Shown here one piece after another: positions 1 through 6,656 of a stretch of DNA of 7,082 nt (the first letter of the stretch is position 1; each line of letters opens with the position of its first letter). The DNA comes from Bacillota bacterium (GTDB taxonomy: Bacteria > Bacillota_E > Sulfobacillia > Sulfobacillales > Sulfobacillaceae): assembly GCA_021820165.1 (NCBI GenBank), contig JAKADW010000104.1, positions 1-7,082 on the forward strand, read 5' to 3'. The notes below the pieces were generated by a model. That model was not told where the DNA came from and did not search any database. It saw nothing but the letters and a program-made list of their open reading frames with translations. A program made the position numbers and the translations under genes.

Positions 1-556
1 TGGCCGTCGCCGTCAGGGCGAGCAACGGAGGATTGCCGACCATCTCGCGAAATGCCCGAATACGCCGGTATTCCGGACGGAAATCGTAGCCCCACGCCGA
101 GATGCAATGCGCTTCATCGACAACCACTAACGCCGGCGAACGGCGTTTCAGAGCATGGCCCAGCCGCGGATCGGAAAGCCGTTCCGGTGCCGCATACAAA
201 AGACGCAGGTGGCCTTCAACCCAGTCTTTTATGAGATCATCCTGCTCATCGCGCTTCAGATAGCCGGTTAGCGCAGCCGCGGGAACGCCGAGATCACCCA
301 TACGGCTCGCTTGGTCATGCATCAGCGCCACCAACGGTGAAATCACCAATACCGGCTTGTCCCAATAAAGGGCAGGGAGTTGATAGCAAAGGGATTTCCC
401 AGCCCCAGTGGACACGACAGCTAAAACGGACTGGCCCTTCAAGAGACGCGCCATCACGTCCGTCTGAAAGGGCCGAAGTTCTTGAAGTCCGAAAACCTCG
501 GACAAAAGGCCCTGTAGACGCTCTTGTTCTCCCCCCGCCAGATACCAATCGCTCAC
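1..556 (-). CDS. recQ: ATP-dependent DNA helicase RecQ, N-terminal part (runs off left edge)
   Basis: This is the first 185 codons of a RecQ-family superfamily 2 3'-5' DNA helicase, which unwinds DNA during recombination and repair. I translated it from the minus strand. Motif 0 is FGLQELRPFQ (residues 22-31). Walker A is STGAGKS (49-55), followed by LCYQLPA. Motif Ia is SPLVALMHDQ (73-82). Motif II is DEAH (147-150), running into the RecQ aromatic-rich loop CISAWGYDFRPEY. Motif III (LTATA) is at the window edge. Motif spacing agrees with canonical RecQ. The GTG start shares four bases (GTGA) with the stop of the upstream exonuclease gene, and a GAGG lies 6 nt before it, so the two are probably co-translated. 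Walker A has Ser where most RecQ proteins have Pro. The helicase C-terminal, zinc-binding/RQC and HRDC regions lie outside the window, so the subtype cannot be judged. The family assignment is near certain. Confidence 0.95.
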   Translation of the reverse strand, partial: MSDWYLAGGEQERLQGLLSEVFGLQELRPFQTDVMARLLKGQSVLAVVSTGAGKSLCYQLPALYWDKPVLVISPLVALMHDQASRMGDLGVPAAALTGYLKRDEQDDLIKDWVEGHLRLLYAAPERLSDPRLGHALKRRSPALVVVDEAHCISAWGYDFRPEYRRIRAFREMVGNPPLLALTATA

Positions 557-1347
557 GAAAGACCTCGGTCCACGCCAAGCCTTTGCCACGCATCGCGGTA
601 GGGCAACCAACCCGGATCATCTGAGTCAAACACAAAGCGGCGTGCACTGGAGAGGAGATTTTGACGCGTGTCGCCGTCCAGCCACCCGCGGTGGTAGGCG
701 TAGTAGGAAAAGACCAAGGTGGTTGTGAGCACATCGTGGGAACAATACTGGCGAATGCGTTCTTGTTGTCCGTTTTCATAGAGATCCATGACCTGGCTGC
801 CGTCCACACTAAGCTTGCCGGGGACTCCCAAGAGAGCCCCCATTTCATCCAAACTCACCCGCGCGGACGCTCCATATCCGCTCAGCAGATCCATCAAGTC
901 GAGATGCGACTCTTCATCAAAGCGTTTGCGATACCCGTGATAGGGCTCGCCAATCTGATAAAAGACCGGCGCTGGAATTTGGTGTCGCATAGCACGGTAG
1001 AGCAGTGTGGGGATGTCGAACCCCGAGCTGTTCCAGCCCACCAGGCGCGGTTTGACTTCTTCTACGATGCGAAAAAAGTCGCGTAGCAACGATTCTTCGT
1101 CATCAAGGACGTCGCCCACAGGACCTAATTTACGGATCACCCCGTCACCGTCCACCAGCGCCGCCGAAATCGCCACCACTTGATGAAAGGGCGGTTTCAG
1201 GAAATCCGACTGACCCGTCTCCTCCCGGCGCGTCTCCAGCATCGCCCGTCGAACAACTCCCTCGTCGACCCCTTCCAAGTTCAACCAACGTCGGCCCGCC
1301 TCAGCATCGGGCACGGTCTCGATATCAAACACCATCCAGTAGCGCAT
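553..1347 (-). CDS. DEDDy 3'-5' exonuclease, PolB-exonuclease-like (264 aa)
   Basis: This is a predicted stand-alone 3'-5' exonuclease related to the proofreading domain of family B DNA polymerases (the DNA_pol_B_exo2-like family). The acidic metal-binding residues are visible. Exo I is FDIET, with D8 and E10. Exo II is GWNSSGFDIP, with N106 and D111. HLDLMD follows at 148-153. Exo III is YCSHD (Y201 to D205), the Tyr-x-x-x-Asp spacing of the DEDDy class. LGVPGKLSVDGSQV before Exo III is typical of this family. No polymerase domain is present. The ATG start is supported by AGGGGG 4 nt upstream, which overlaps the TAG stop of the preceding aldehyde dehydrogenase gene. The stop overlaps the recQ start by four bases. 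The pairing with RecQ suggests DNA-end processing in repair; that role is inferred, and the biochemical substrate is unknown. Confidence 0.88.
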   Translation of the reverse strand: MRYWMVFDIETVPDAEAGRRWLNLEGVDEGVVRRAMLETRREETGQSDFLKPPFHQVVAISAALVDGDGVIRKLGPVGDVLDDEESLLRDFFRIVEEVKPRLVGWNSSGFDIPTLLYRAMRHQIPAPVFYQIGEPYHGYRKRFDEESHLDLMDLLSGYGASARVSLDEMGALLGVPGKLSVDGSQVMDLYENGQQERIRQYCSHDVLTTTLVFSYYAYHRGWLDGDTRQNLLSSARRFVFDSDDPGWLPYRDAWQRLGVDRGLS

Positions 1348-1355
1348 GGGTCCCC

Positions 1356-2780
1356 CTAGTTGGGAAGATTGACCACCATCACGGTGGGATAGGTCATTTC
1401 CAAAATGGCATGTTCCGGGCCCTCGCGGCCAATGCCGGAATCCTTAACGCCCCCGTAAGGCATATTGTCGGCACGGTAGGCAGAGGAGTCGTTGATGATC
1501 ACCCCACCCACTTCCAATGTCCTGGCCGCCTGAAACGCCACGTCCAGGCTTCGCGTAAACACGCCCGCCTGAAGACCATAGCGGCTCTGATTGACCCAGT
1601 CGAGCGCTTCAGTGATGTGATCATAGGGTACAAGGCCGGCCAGGGGGGCAAACACCTCTTCCGCCATCACACGCATCGATGGAGCCACCTGCTCCAACAA
1701 CACAGGGGATACTGTAGCCCCATTCCGCGCACCTGGCACAACGGCCCGTGCGCCCTGGCTGAGCGCCTCTTCTGTCCACGACCAAGCACGTTCAGCGGCC
1801 GTTTCGGAAATCATTGGCCCCACATCGGTATCGGGATCTTCGGGATTGCCGACCTTAAGGTTTCTCACCGCATCGGCGATGCGATCCCGAAATGGTTCGT
1901 AGACTGAACGGTGGACATAAATTCGCTGCACCGAAATGCAAACTTGGCCCGCATACCCGTAGGCCCGTGCGGCGAGCGTCCGAGCCGCTAGGTCTAAATC
2001 CGCGTCATCATGAACAATGTTCGCCGAATTGTTGCCCAGCTCCAACAATACCGGGCGAAGGCCGGCATTCTTTCGAATGGTTTCGCCCACCGCTGCCGAT
2101 CCGGTAAAGCTGATCAGCCGGACGCCAGGATGCGCCACCAACTGTGCCCCCACTTCTGGCGCGGCTCCCGTGACCACGTTGAGCCACCCGCCAGGAAGCC
2201 CGGCTTCCTGGAAGATTCGTGCAAGCTTCAGCGCGGTCAGCGGTGTCGTGGGGGCCGGTTTCAGCACCACGGCGTTCCCCCCCGCCAACGCGGGCCCCAC
2301 TTTATGTAGGACTAGATTTAAGGGGAAGTTAAACGGGGTAATCGCCAACACCACTCCATAGGGTTTGCGAAAGGTCACCGCAACCCGGGATTCGGATCCG
2401 GGATTCCCCCGCACCGGAATCTCCTCGCCATGCAGGGTACGAGCAGCGACCGCTGAATAACGGAGCGTTTGTTGTCCGCGAGACACCTCACCACGAGCAT
2501 CCTTCAAGGGCTTCCCGGCCTCTTGGGCCATGGTCAAGGCCAAATCCTCTCGGTGCGCTTCGAGAAGTTCCGCGGCCTTTTCCAAGATATTGGCCCGGCT
2601 ATGCACACTCAAAGGCTGCCTCAGCGCTGCCTCGGCGCTCGCCACGGCCAGATCCACGATGCCTCGATCCGCTTCTGCCACCTCGGCCACAACCTCGCCG
2701 GTATACGTGTGACGGACGGCATAGGTGCGGCCACTCATCAGCTCTTGATTATCAATCCATGAACCCCATGTTCTCTCCAT
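1356..2780 (-). CDS. NAD(P)-dependent aldehyde dehydrogenase (474 aa)
   Basis: This enzyme of the aldehyde dehydrogenase superfamily oxidises an aldehyde to the carboxylate (or acyl product) with NAD(P)+ in the cytosol. Numbering from the chosen start, the oxyanion-hole Asn is N151 in TPFNFP. The cofactor-binding Lys is K174 in VVLKPA. The Rossmann segment is FTGSAAVGE (225-233). The general base is E247 in LLELGNN, and the catalytic Cys is C281 in GQVCIS. EEVFAPL and MPYGGVKDSGIGREG near the C-terminus are also typical. The length is normal for the family. I chose ATG at 2780 because AGGAGG lies 8 nt before it. The frame stays open a further 24 codons upstream, but that extension runs into the J-domain gene and lacks an equal site. 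The overall style recalls lactaldehyde/semialdehyde-type dehydrogenases, but the substrate cannot be fixed. It sits 14 nt after the J-domain gene and 8 nt before the exonuclease gene. Confidence 0.93.
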   Translation of the reverse strand: MERTWGSWIDNQELMSGRTYAVRHTYTGEVVAEVAEADRGIVDLAVASAEAALRQPLSVHSRANILEKAAELLEAHREDLALTMAQEAGKPLKDARGEVSRGQQTLRYSAVAARTLHGEEIPVRGNPGSESRVAVTFRKPYGVVLAITPFNFPLNLVLHKVGPALAGGNAVVLKPAPTTPLTALKLARIFQEAGLPGGWLNVVTGAAPEVGAQLVAHPGVRLISFTGSAAVGETIRKNAGLRPVLLELGNNSANIVHDDADLDLAARTLAARAYGYAGQVCISVQRIYVHRSVYEPFRDRIADAVRNLKVGNPEDPDTDVGPMISETAAERAWSWTEEALSQGARAVVPGARNGATVSPVLLEQVAPSMRVMAEEVFAPLAGLVPYDHITEALDWVNQSRYGLQAGVFTRSLDVAFQAARTLEVGGVIINDSSAYRADNMPYGGVKDSGIGREGPEHAILEMTYPTVMVVNLPN

Positions 2781-2786
2781 GTGGTC

Positions 2787-2794
2787 TCCCTCCT
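2787..2794 (-). promoter_or_regulatory. Strong ribosome binding site of the aldehyde dehydrogenase gene
   Basis: On the minus strand AGGAGGGA ends about 7-8 nt before the ATG at 2780. It directly follows the TAG stop of the J-domain gene (2795-2797). It decides the dehydrogenase start against the longer open frame upstream. Confidence 0.8.
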
Positions 2795-3187
2795 CTACCA
2801 AAAACCACCCGGCCGATGCGCCGGGCAATACCCCGTCAAGGATTCGTCGCAACGGCTACAGAGCGGTGTCGCACACACGGTGCAAAACCCCACCGCCCAA
2901 CGTCCGTGCGCACGGCATTGCAAGTCGTAAATATTCGGAGCCGGTCGCCTAGGCGGCGCCCCCGGAGATTTGGGAGGCGTCGTCTCGACCCGTGCACGGC
3001 CCTGGACAATCTCTTGATAGGCCCAGGTGACCTGTTTCATTATCTCTTCATGGCGCGCCTGTTCGACCGGGCTCCCCTGATATTGATCCGGGTGGTTCAA
3101 GCGGACCAACCGGAGATACTGCGCCCGCACCATGTCTTTGGGTGACCCGGGCGGAACACCTAAAATCGACCAGGCATCTTGTCTCAC
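2795..3187 (-). CDS. J-domain protein with C-terminal B-box-like zinc finger (130 aa)
   Basis: The N-terminal half (about 1-65) is a DnaJ J-domain: WSILGVPPGSPKDMV is helix I and its lead-in, YLRLVRLNHPDQ carries the essential HPD motif (H32-P33-D34), and AYQEIVQGRA belongs to the last helices. J-domains stimulate the ATPase of Hsp70 (DnaK). A Pro-rich linker (about 70-85) follows. Then comes a Cys/His module: C91-x2-H94, C102-x2-C105, C110-x2-C113 and C121-x2-H124, enough ligands for two zinc ions and close in spacing to a B-box-type finger. The G/F and C-terminal peptide-binding domains of full DnaJ are absent, so this is a class III J-protein. The start is GTG, sharing four bases (GTGA) with the stop of the upstream PLP enzyme gene; no strong separate ribosome binding site is seen, so coupling is likely. 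The client is unknown. Confidence 0.85.
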   Translation of the reverse strand: MRQDAWSILGVPPGSPKDMVRAQYLRLVRLNHPDQYQGSPVEQARHEEIMKQVTWAYQEIVQGRARVETTPPKSPGAPPRRPAPNIYDLQCRAHGRWAVGFCTVCATPLCSRCDESLTGYCPAHRPGGFW

Positions 3188-4341
3188 GGCGTTGTAGCCT
3201 TCTTGAGGGCCTGATCCAAGTCGTCTACGAGGTCGTCGCCGTCCTCGATCCCCACCGACAAACGGATAAGGTTGTCCAAAATTCCCCGACGCCGACGTTC
3301 CGCCTCCGGGATGGCTGCATGCGTCATGGTTGCGGGATGCCCCACCAACGACTCCACTCCCCCTAAACTTTCGGCTAGGGAGAACACCTGAAACGATTCC
3401 ATAACCCGCTTGATGGCCGCTTTAGAATCGGTTCCCGGACTCTCCTGCAACAAAAAGCTCACCATGCCCCCAGACGTGCGCATGGGCACTTGCTCCCGGT
3501 CCGGATAATAGACGCGCGCCACGTGAGGATGGTCTCGTAAAAACGCCACGATCCGAGCGGCATTTTCCGCGTGCTTTTCCATGCGCACGCCCAGTGTCTT
3601 CAACCCGCGCAAAGTGAGCCACGCTTCGAATGGGCCCAGCGTGGCGCCGGCCGTGTTGCGCAAGAAACGAAGGGTCTCGAGAATCGTTTCGTCACGGACA
3701 ACCACCGCACCACCAATGACGTCCGAGTGGCCACCGATGTATTTGGTGGTTGAATGCACCACGATGTCCGCACCCAACACTAAAGGATTTTGATTATATG
3801 GGGAAGCAAAGGTGTTGTCGACTACCAGCCATGCACCGTAACGGTGCGCTAGTGCCGCTACCGCCTGAATATCATACACTTTTAAGAGCGGGTTAGAGGG
3901 GCTTTCGAGCCATATTAGTTTGGGAGCGACACCTTCCAACGCGCGGCTCAAGGCTTCGGAATCCCTCGGGTCGACATAATCGGTTGTCACCCCACTGTCC
4001 CGATAGACGCGTTCCAATAGCCGATAGACGCCTCCATACAAGTCTTCCGCGGCAAGCACGCGGTCGCCCGGAGACAGCATCCGTAAAACGGCATCGCTTG
4101 CCGCCATCCCCGAAGCAAAGGCCACAGCACCCGATCCCTGCTCCAGCGATGCCAATGCCTCTTCCAAGGATTGGCGGGTGGGATTGTCGTTGCGGCCATA
4201 CTCATAGCCCAAATGCCGGCCTAGTGCCGGCTGGGTGAAGGTCGATGTGAGATACAAAGGCGGTACGGTCGCACCGGTTATGGGATCCGGTGATTGGCCG
4301 ACATGAATCGCACGCGTATTGAAGCCGAGCTTTTCTGGCAA
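3184..4341 (-). CDS. Trans-sulfuration PLP enzyme, cystathionine gamma-synthase/lyase family (385 aa)
   Basis: This is a cytosolic PLP enzyme of the Cys/Met metabolism family. Members make or cleave cystathionine, or handle O-acyl-homoserine and homocysteine. The phosphate-clamp motif is YEYGRNDNPTR (46-56). SGMAAS is near 77-82, and Y102 in LYGG stacks on the cofactor. D175 in VVDNTFAS binds the pyridine nitrogen. K200 in STTKYIGGH is the Schiff-base lysine. SLGGVESL is at 325-332, and R360 in LIRLSVGIE binds the substrate carboxylate. The length matches bacterial MetB/MccB-type proteins. Sequence reading alone does not separate gamma-synthase from gamma-lyase, so no symbol is given. The start is TTG, chosen because AGGAGGG lies 6 nt before it and the N-terminus (GFNTRAIHVGQ) then matches the family. 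It is the first gene of the five-gene minus-strand operon and overlaps the J-domain gene by four bases. Confidence 0.94.
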   Translation of the reverse strand: MPEKLGFNTRAIHVGQSPDPITGATVPPLYLTSTFTQPALGRHLGYEYGRNDNPTRQSLEEALASLEQGSGAVAFASGMAASDAVLRMLSPGDRVLAAEDLYGGVYRLLERVYRDSGVTTDYVDPRDSEALSRALEGVAPKLIWLESPSNPLLKVYDIQAVAALAHRYGAWLVVDNTFASPYNQNPLVLGADIVVHSTTKYIGGHSDVIGGAVVVRDETILETLRFLRNTAGATLGPFEAWLTLRGLKTLGVRMEKHAENAARIVAFLRDHPHVARVYYPDREQVPMRTSGGMVSFLLQESPGTDSKAAIKRVMESFQVFSLAESLGGVESLVGHPATMTHAAIPEAERRRRGILDNLIRLSVGIEDGDDLVDDLDQALKKATTP

Positions 4342-4347
4342 GGCTAT

Positions 4348-4354
4348 CCCTCCT
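4348..4354 (-). promoter_or_regulatory. Ribosome binding site that fixes the TTG start of the PLP enzyme
   Basis: AGGAGGG on the minus strand lies 6 nt upstream of the TTG at 4341. No ATG or GTG gives an equally full N-terminus, so this near-perfect Shine-Dalgarno sequence is the reason for calling TTG. Confidence 0.85.
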
Positions 4355-4356
4355 GG

Positions 4357-4392
4357 TTACCTTCATTTAACCACCGCAGGAAGGTAATTGAA
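4357..4392 (-). promoter_or_regulatory. Putative operon promoter with an overlapping perfect inverted repeat
   Basis: On the minus strand a possible -35 (TTCAAT, 4392-4387) and -10 (TTAAAT, 4370-4365) are 16 bp apart. Both are only moderate matches to the sigma-A consensus. A perfect 8-bp inverted repeat, TTACCTTC (4357-4364 on plus) and GAAGGTAA (4380-4387), brackets the -10 with a 15-bp spacer. The half-sites are 23 bp apart centre to centre, about two helical turns. This is a natural place for a dimeric repressor. In RNA the same repeat could form a hairpin ending 2 nt before the ribosome binding site. The dyad is seen directly; promoter and operator roles are inferred. Confidence 0.4.
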
Positions 4393-4554
4393 AAGGAATC
4401 GCGCGAGCTCACGTAAAAACGCCTTCGTTGCCTCTAAAAAAGTGTAGCGAAAAAGGAGTACGGTGGCGCTTGGAGAAGCCTTTTTCATTCATGCCCAACA
4501 CAGGGAACGGCCATTGTCTCTCGCCACGTTGTCCCGTGGCTCCTAGCCTAAAAA

Positions 4555-4582
4555 AAGACAGGCAATTACTGCCGCATATCAT
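4555..4582 (+). promoter_or_regulatory. Weak candidate promoter for the lipoprotein gene
   Basis: AAGACA (4555-4560) and TATCAT (4577-4582) are separated by 16 bp, which would start transcription about 25 nt before the ATG at 4615. Each hexamer is only a partial match, so this is tentative. The rest of the 4342-4614 intergenic stretch, between divergent genes, shows no convincing gene. Confidence 0.25.
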
Positions 4583-4614
4583 CGACGCTACCGACTCGCT
4601 CTTGCGATAATGAA

Positions 4615-5124
4615 ATGGATAAGAAGGGAGCGATAGCCACGAGCTCGAAGGCCGAATGGTGGCATGCCGTCGTTCGTAAGCGCAATCTCATCCCTTGGGC
4701 TCTTCTTGGAATATTGGCCACAACCCTCTTTGCCGGCTGCGGATCCGATATCTGGGCGGACGCCAATCAGTTTTCTAATGCCTATTCGCCGACACCCAAC
4801 GGCCGTTCCTGGGGGGTATATGTAGACCCGACTGAGGTCCGCACCGGCTGGTGGATTCTCTCTAAGGACCAGCCGGTGGTATACGCCGCCTTCTGGTATG
4901 AAGGACCCGGAACGGCCCATGATGTCCGCGTTCGTTTTGATGGGCATTCATATCCCCCGGCCGGCAATCCGCCGGTAGGTTACTCGCACGCAGCGGGCTT
5001 CACAACCGCCGTAGAGCTTGCCCAGGTTCCCGGTCGGGCGACAATCACTTGGAGACGAGCCGGGCATCGATATCGGGAAACGGTATCGCGCAGGCAAATG
5101 ACAATGGTTGGCCCGACAAAATAA
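4615..5124 (+). CDS. Putative lipoprotein of unknown function (169 aa)
   Basis: The N-terminus is a lipoprotein signal: a basic stretch ending in RKR (to residue 23), a hydrophobic core (IPWALLGILATTL) and the lipobox LFAGC. C42 is the expected lipidation site after cleavage by signal peptidase II, so the mature protein should sit on the outer face of the membrane. The mature part is about 127 residues, rich in Trp, Tyr and Gly. YVDPTEVRTGWWI, VVYAAFWYEGPG and VRVRFDGHSYPP alternate in a way that suggests a small beta-sandwich-like domain; this is an impression only. I recognise no family. ATG at 4615 is the first start after the in-frame stop at 4549. It has no clear ribosome binding site, and it gives a signal peptide longer at its basic end than usual. 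It is transcribed divergently from the PLP-enzyme operon. Confidence 0.72.
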   Translation: MDKKGAIATSSKAEWWHAVVRKRNLIPWALLGILATTLFAGCGSDIWADANQFSNAYSPTPNGRSWGVYVDPTEVRTGWWILSKDQPVVYAAFWYEGPGTAHDVRVRFDGHSYPPAGNPPVGYSHAAGFTTAVELAQVPGRATITWRRAGHRYRETVSRRQMTMVGPTK

Positions 5125-5231
5125 AGTCGGGGTCATATGATGAGACCCACAAGCCTGCGGAAGTCCCATGCGCATGTCCCTATTTCGTGGAGCGAATGAT
5201 CGATCTGGCCCTCCCTCGGACTGATCCAGTT

Positions 5232-5504
5232 TTATTGGGAGGGAAAGTCCGGATTCTGACCGATGTCTTCGGGGGCCATGCCATCGAGCCGACTGACGAC
5301 CGCGGCAAAGATTAATTTGTTCGCAAAGGAACGTGGGCATTCAGCTTCTCGATCTCCCCGACGAAGAAATTCGACGAGTTTTTCCACCGAGTAATTGTCG
5401 ATACGGAAGTAGTCGCCCTGCTCGACCAAGCACTCCCTACCACGCGTACTGTGGAAGTAAAACTGTCCCAGCGCTGGGCGCAAATCAGGGGCCGCGTCTG
5501 TCAC
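5232..5504 (-). CDS. Possible small hypothetical protein (90 aa)
   Basis: This minus-strand open frame begins with GTG directly after an in-frame TAA. GAGG lies 4 nt before the start. It would encode a soluble, acidic, mixed-composition protein without signal peptide or membrane segment. Third codon positions are clearly GC-biased (roughly two thirds G or C by my count), in keeping with real genes here, and the composition is not the Arg/Pro/Ser-rich pattern of shadow frames. It lies convergent with the lipoprotein gene, with 107 bp between the stops. I recognise no family. Overlapping plus-strand frames look less protein-like. It may still be spurious. Confidence 0.4.
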   Translation of the reverse strand: MTDAAPDLRPALGQFYFHSTRGRECLVEQGDYFRIDNYSVEKLVEFLRRGDREAECPRSFANKLIFAAVVSRLDGMAPEDIGQNPDFPSQ

Positions 5505-5876
5505 TTAACCTCACTTCTTTACCACACCGAAGCTCCCCACAACCCCGGACAGGTTCGCGCACCTTCTGAACATCTGGCCTCGTCGACACCTACATCCGGG
5601 GGATGACGTAAAAACCCCGTACCTTGAAGATAGAGGCTCACGGCGACTAATAATGGTGGCTACTCGTCAGGTGTTTAGCCCACGGTAAGAGCCCATGCAT
5701 CCACCCGCCCTGAGGTCTTCCCGCAAAACCCCCGCTTGTCGCGGGTTCGAAGTCCCTCGCGCATGGCGAAGGCCCTCCCCCGCTTCGAACGGATATCGTT
5801 GCTCCCAACCACCTCGTCCTCGTGGACCACAACCAATCCGGTTTGCCTTGGTCTATTGACGTGAGAGGACCCGCAA
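5505..5876. other. About 370 bp without a convincing gene
   Basis: Short open frames exist on both strands but have shadow-like composition. Small secondary structures are visible: a hairpin CCCGC-TTGTC-GCGGG (5731-5745), and an 8-bp inverted repeat GTTCGAAG (5745-5752) with CTTCGAAC (5783-5790). A T-loop-like GGTTCGAAG occurs but is not set in a tRNA cloverleaf. On the minus strand the 5731-5745 hairpin is followed shortly by TTTT, so it could be a weak terminator for the gene ending at 5877. No other signal was found. Confidence 0.4.
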
Positions 5877-6458
5877 CTAGCTATCGACCGTGACCGAGTC
5901 CCACGATTCATCCAACACCATACCGTTGGCATTAAGCTTAAAGGAAAACTTGGCCATATGGGTATCTGGATCGAAATACAGGCGATCAGACGCTAAGTTA
6001 GGAATGGGTTTAATATCGACGTATTCGTCATAGGCAATGCTGTTACCACTCTCAGGATTCCCTGAGGGCACCGAGGCCTTGGACACTTCGGGATTATAGC
6101 CGAGTTGCTTTGCGATGCCGGAAAGATTAACCGGCACCTCAAAATCCACATAATACACATTGTTCTCGTTCGCCGACGTAGGTCCCCAACTGTAGTCCCC
6201 TGGCATAACGCCCCGACTAATGTCCTTCACATGACCAGTGGCCCGAAGAATGTTGATAAAAATATCGTTCCCGGACAGGGTGGGCGTATCTAGCACCTGC
6301 TGCACCGGGCCCGGCATGTTGCCAATGGCGTGCGGGTTCCAATTGCGCCCTAAAAGCAATACCGCAATAATGGTAAGACATAAGACAACTCCAGCGCCGA
6401 TACGCTGCTTTGGCGTGAGCCGCGAAAGGCTTCTCATTGGGCTAGTTCGTAAACGCAT
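5877..6458 (-). CDS. Membrane-anchored hypothetical protein (193 aa)
   Basis: A short basic N-terminus (MRLRTSPMRSLSRLTPKQR) is followed by one hydrophobic segment at about residues 20-37 (IGAGVVLCLTIIAVLLLG). The remainder is hydrophilic, about 155 residues. This is the arrangement of a single-pass protein with its C-terminal domain outside the cell, or an uncleaved signal anchor; no lipobox or clear cleavage site is seen. The outer domain holds segments such as NVYYVDFEVPVNL and SDRLYFDPDTHMAKFSFKLN, suggesting beta structure. I recognise no family. ATG at 6458 is preceded by AGGGGG about 7-8 nt upstream; a second ATG at codon 8 lacks a site. GC is lower than in the operon (26 of 60 bases in 5941-6000), which may mean foreign origin or simply a fast-evolving surface protein. 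No partner gene is evident. Confidence 0.75.
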   Translation of the reverse strand: MRLRTSPMRSLSRLTPKQRIGAGVVLCLTIIAVLLLGRNWNPHAIGNMPGPVQQVLDTPTLSGNDIFINILRATGHVKDISRGVMPGDYSWGPTSANENNVYYVDFEVPVNLSGIAKQLGYNPEVSKASVPSGNPESGNSIAYDEYVDIKPIPNLASDRLYFDPDTHMAKFSFKLNANGMVLDESWDSVTVDS

Positions 6459-6635
6459 ATCCCTACCCCCTGTACCATGCTATGGCTGAGCTGGCCATTT
6501 ATGCGAATGGAACCTACTGACTTCTTTTTTGTCGAAACTATTTCCCTATGAAATTTTCTCGAGATGTGGCAGGATTCCCGCGTTGGTCATGGTCGTCCTC
6601 TATCCGTGGCCCTTTTACCAAAATCGGGCGTAAAG

Positions 6636-6656
6636 CCCCCGCCTTTAGGCGTGGGG
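6636..6656 (+). repeat. TnpB-type right-end hairpin, copy 1
   Basis: CCCC-CGCC-TTTA-GGCG-T-GGGG forms an 8-bp stem with one bulged T and a TTTA loop, followed by ATATAAG. A GC-rich hairpin of this form, CCCCC...TTTA...GGGG, is characteristic of the right ends of IS200/IS605- and IS607-type elements carrying tnpB. There it forms the 3' end of the omega (re) RNA scaffold. It shares its architecture with the hairpin at 6883-6903. The stem is seen directly; the element assignment rests on family knowledge and on the neighbouring recombinase gene. Confidence 0.6.

Noticed and set aside
315..848. Minus-strand open frame of 177 codons
   Set aside because: It is a shadow of recQ and the exonuclease gene, which carry the true helicase and nuclease motifs in other frames.
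4463..4484. Short bulged stem followed by TTTTT on the plus strand, as a terminator or attenuator
   Set aside because: The stem is about five pairs with a bulge, and no plus-strand gene ends before it.
4428..4610. Plus-strand open frame of 60 codons upstream of the lipoprotein gene
   Set aside because: It lies across the intergenic control region, has no ribosome binding site and shows no protein-like pattern.
5130..5148. Hairpin GGGTC-N9-GACCC between the convergent lipoprotein and small-ORF genes, as a terminator
   Set aside because: The stem is only 5 bp with a large loop, and neither strand has a following T-run.
5584..5596. Minus-strand ATCCCCCGGAT, the same 11 bases as part of the hairpin at 6883-6903
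   Set aside because: The matching downstream arm and loop are missing, so the short identity is probably chance in GC-rich DNA.
5737..5764. tRNA-like T-loop (GGTTCGAAG) on the plus strand
   Set aside because: The base after the 7-nt loop does not pair as C61 should, the T-stem is poor, and no acceptor, anticodon or D arm can be drawn around it.
5675..5932. Minus-strand open frame of 85 codons overlapping the end of the membrane-anchored protein gene
   Set aside because: Arg/Ser/Gly-rich composition, overlaps a better gene in another frame, and shows no ribosome binding site or recognisable motif.
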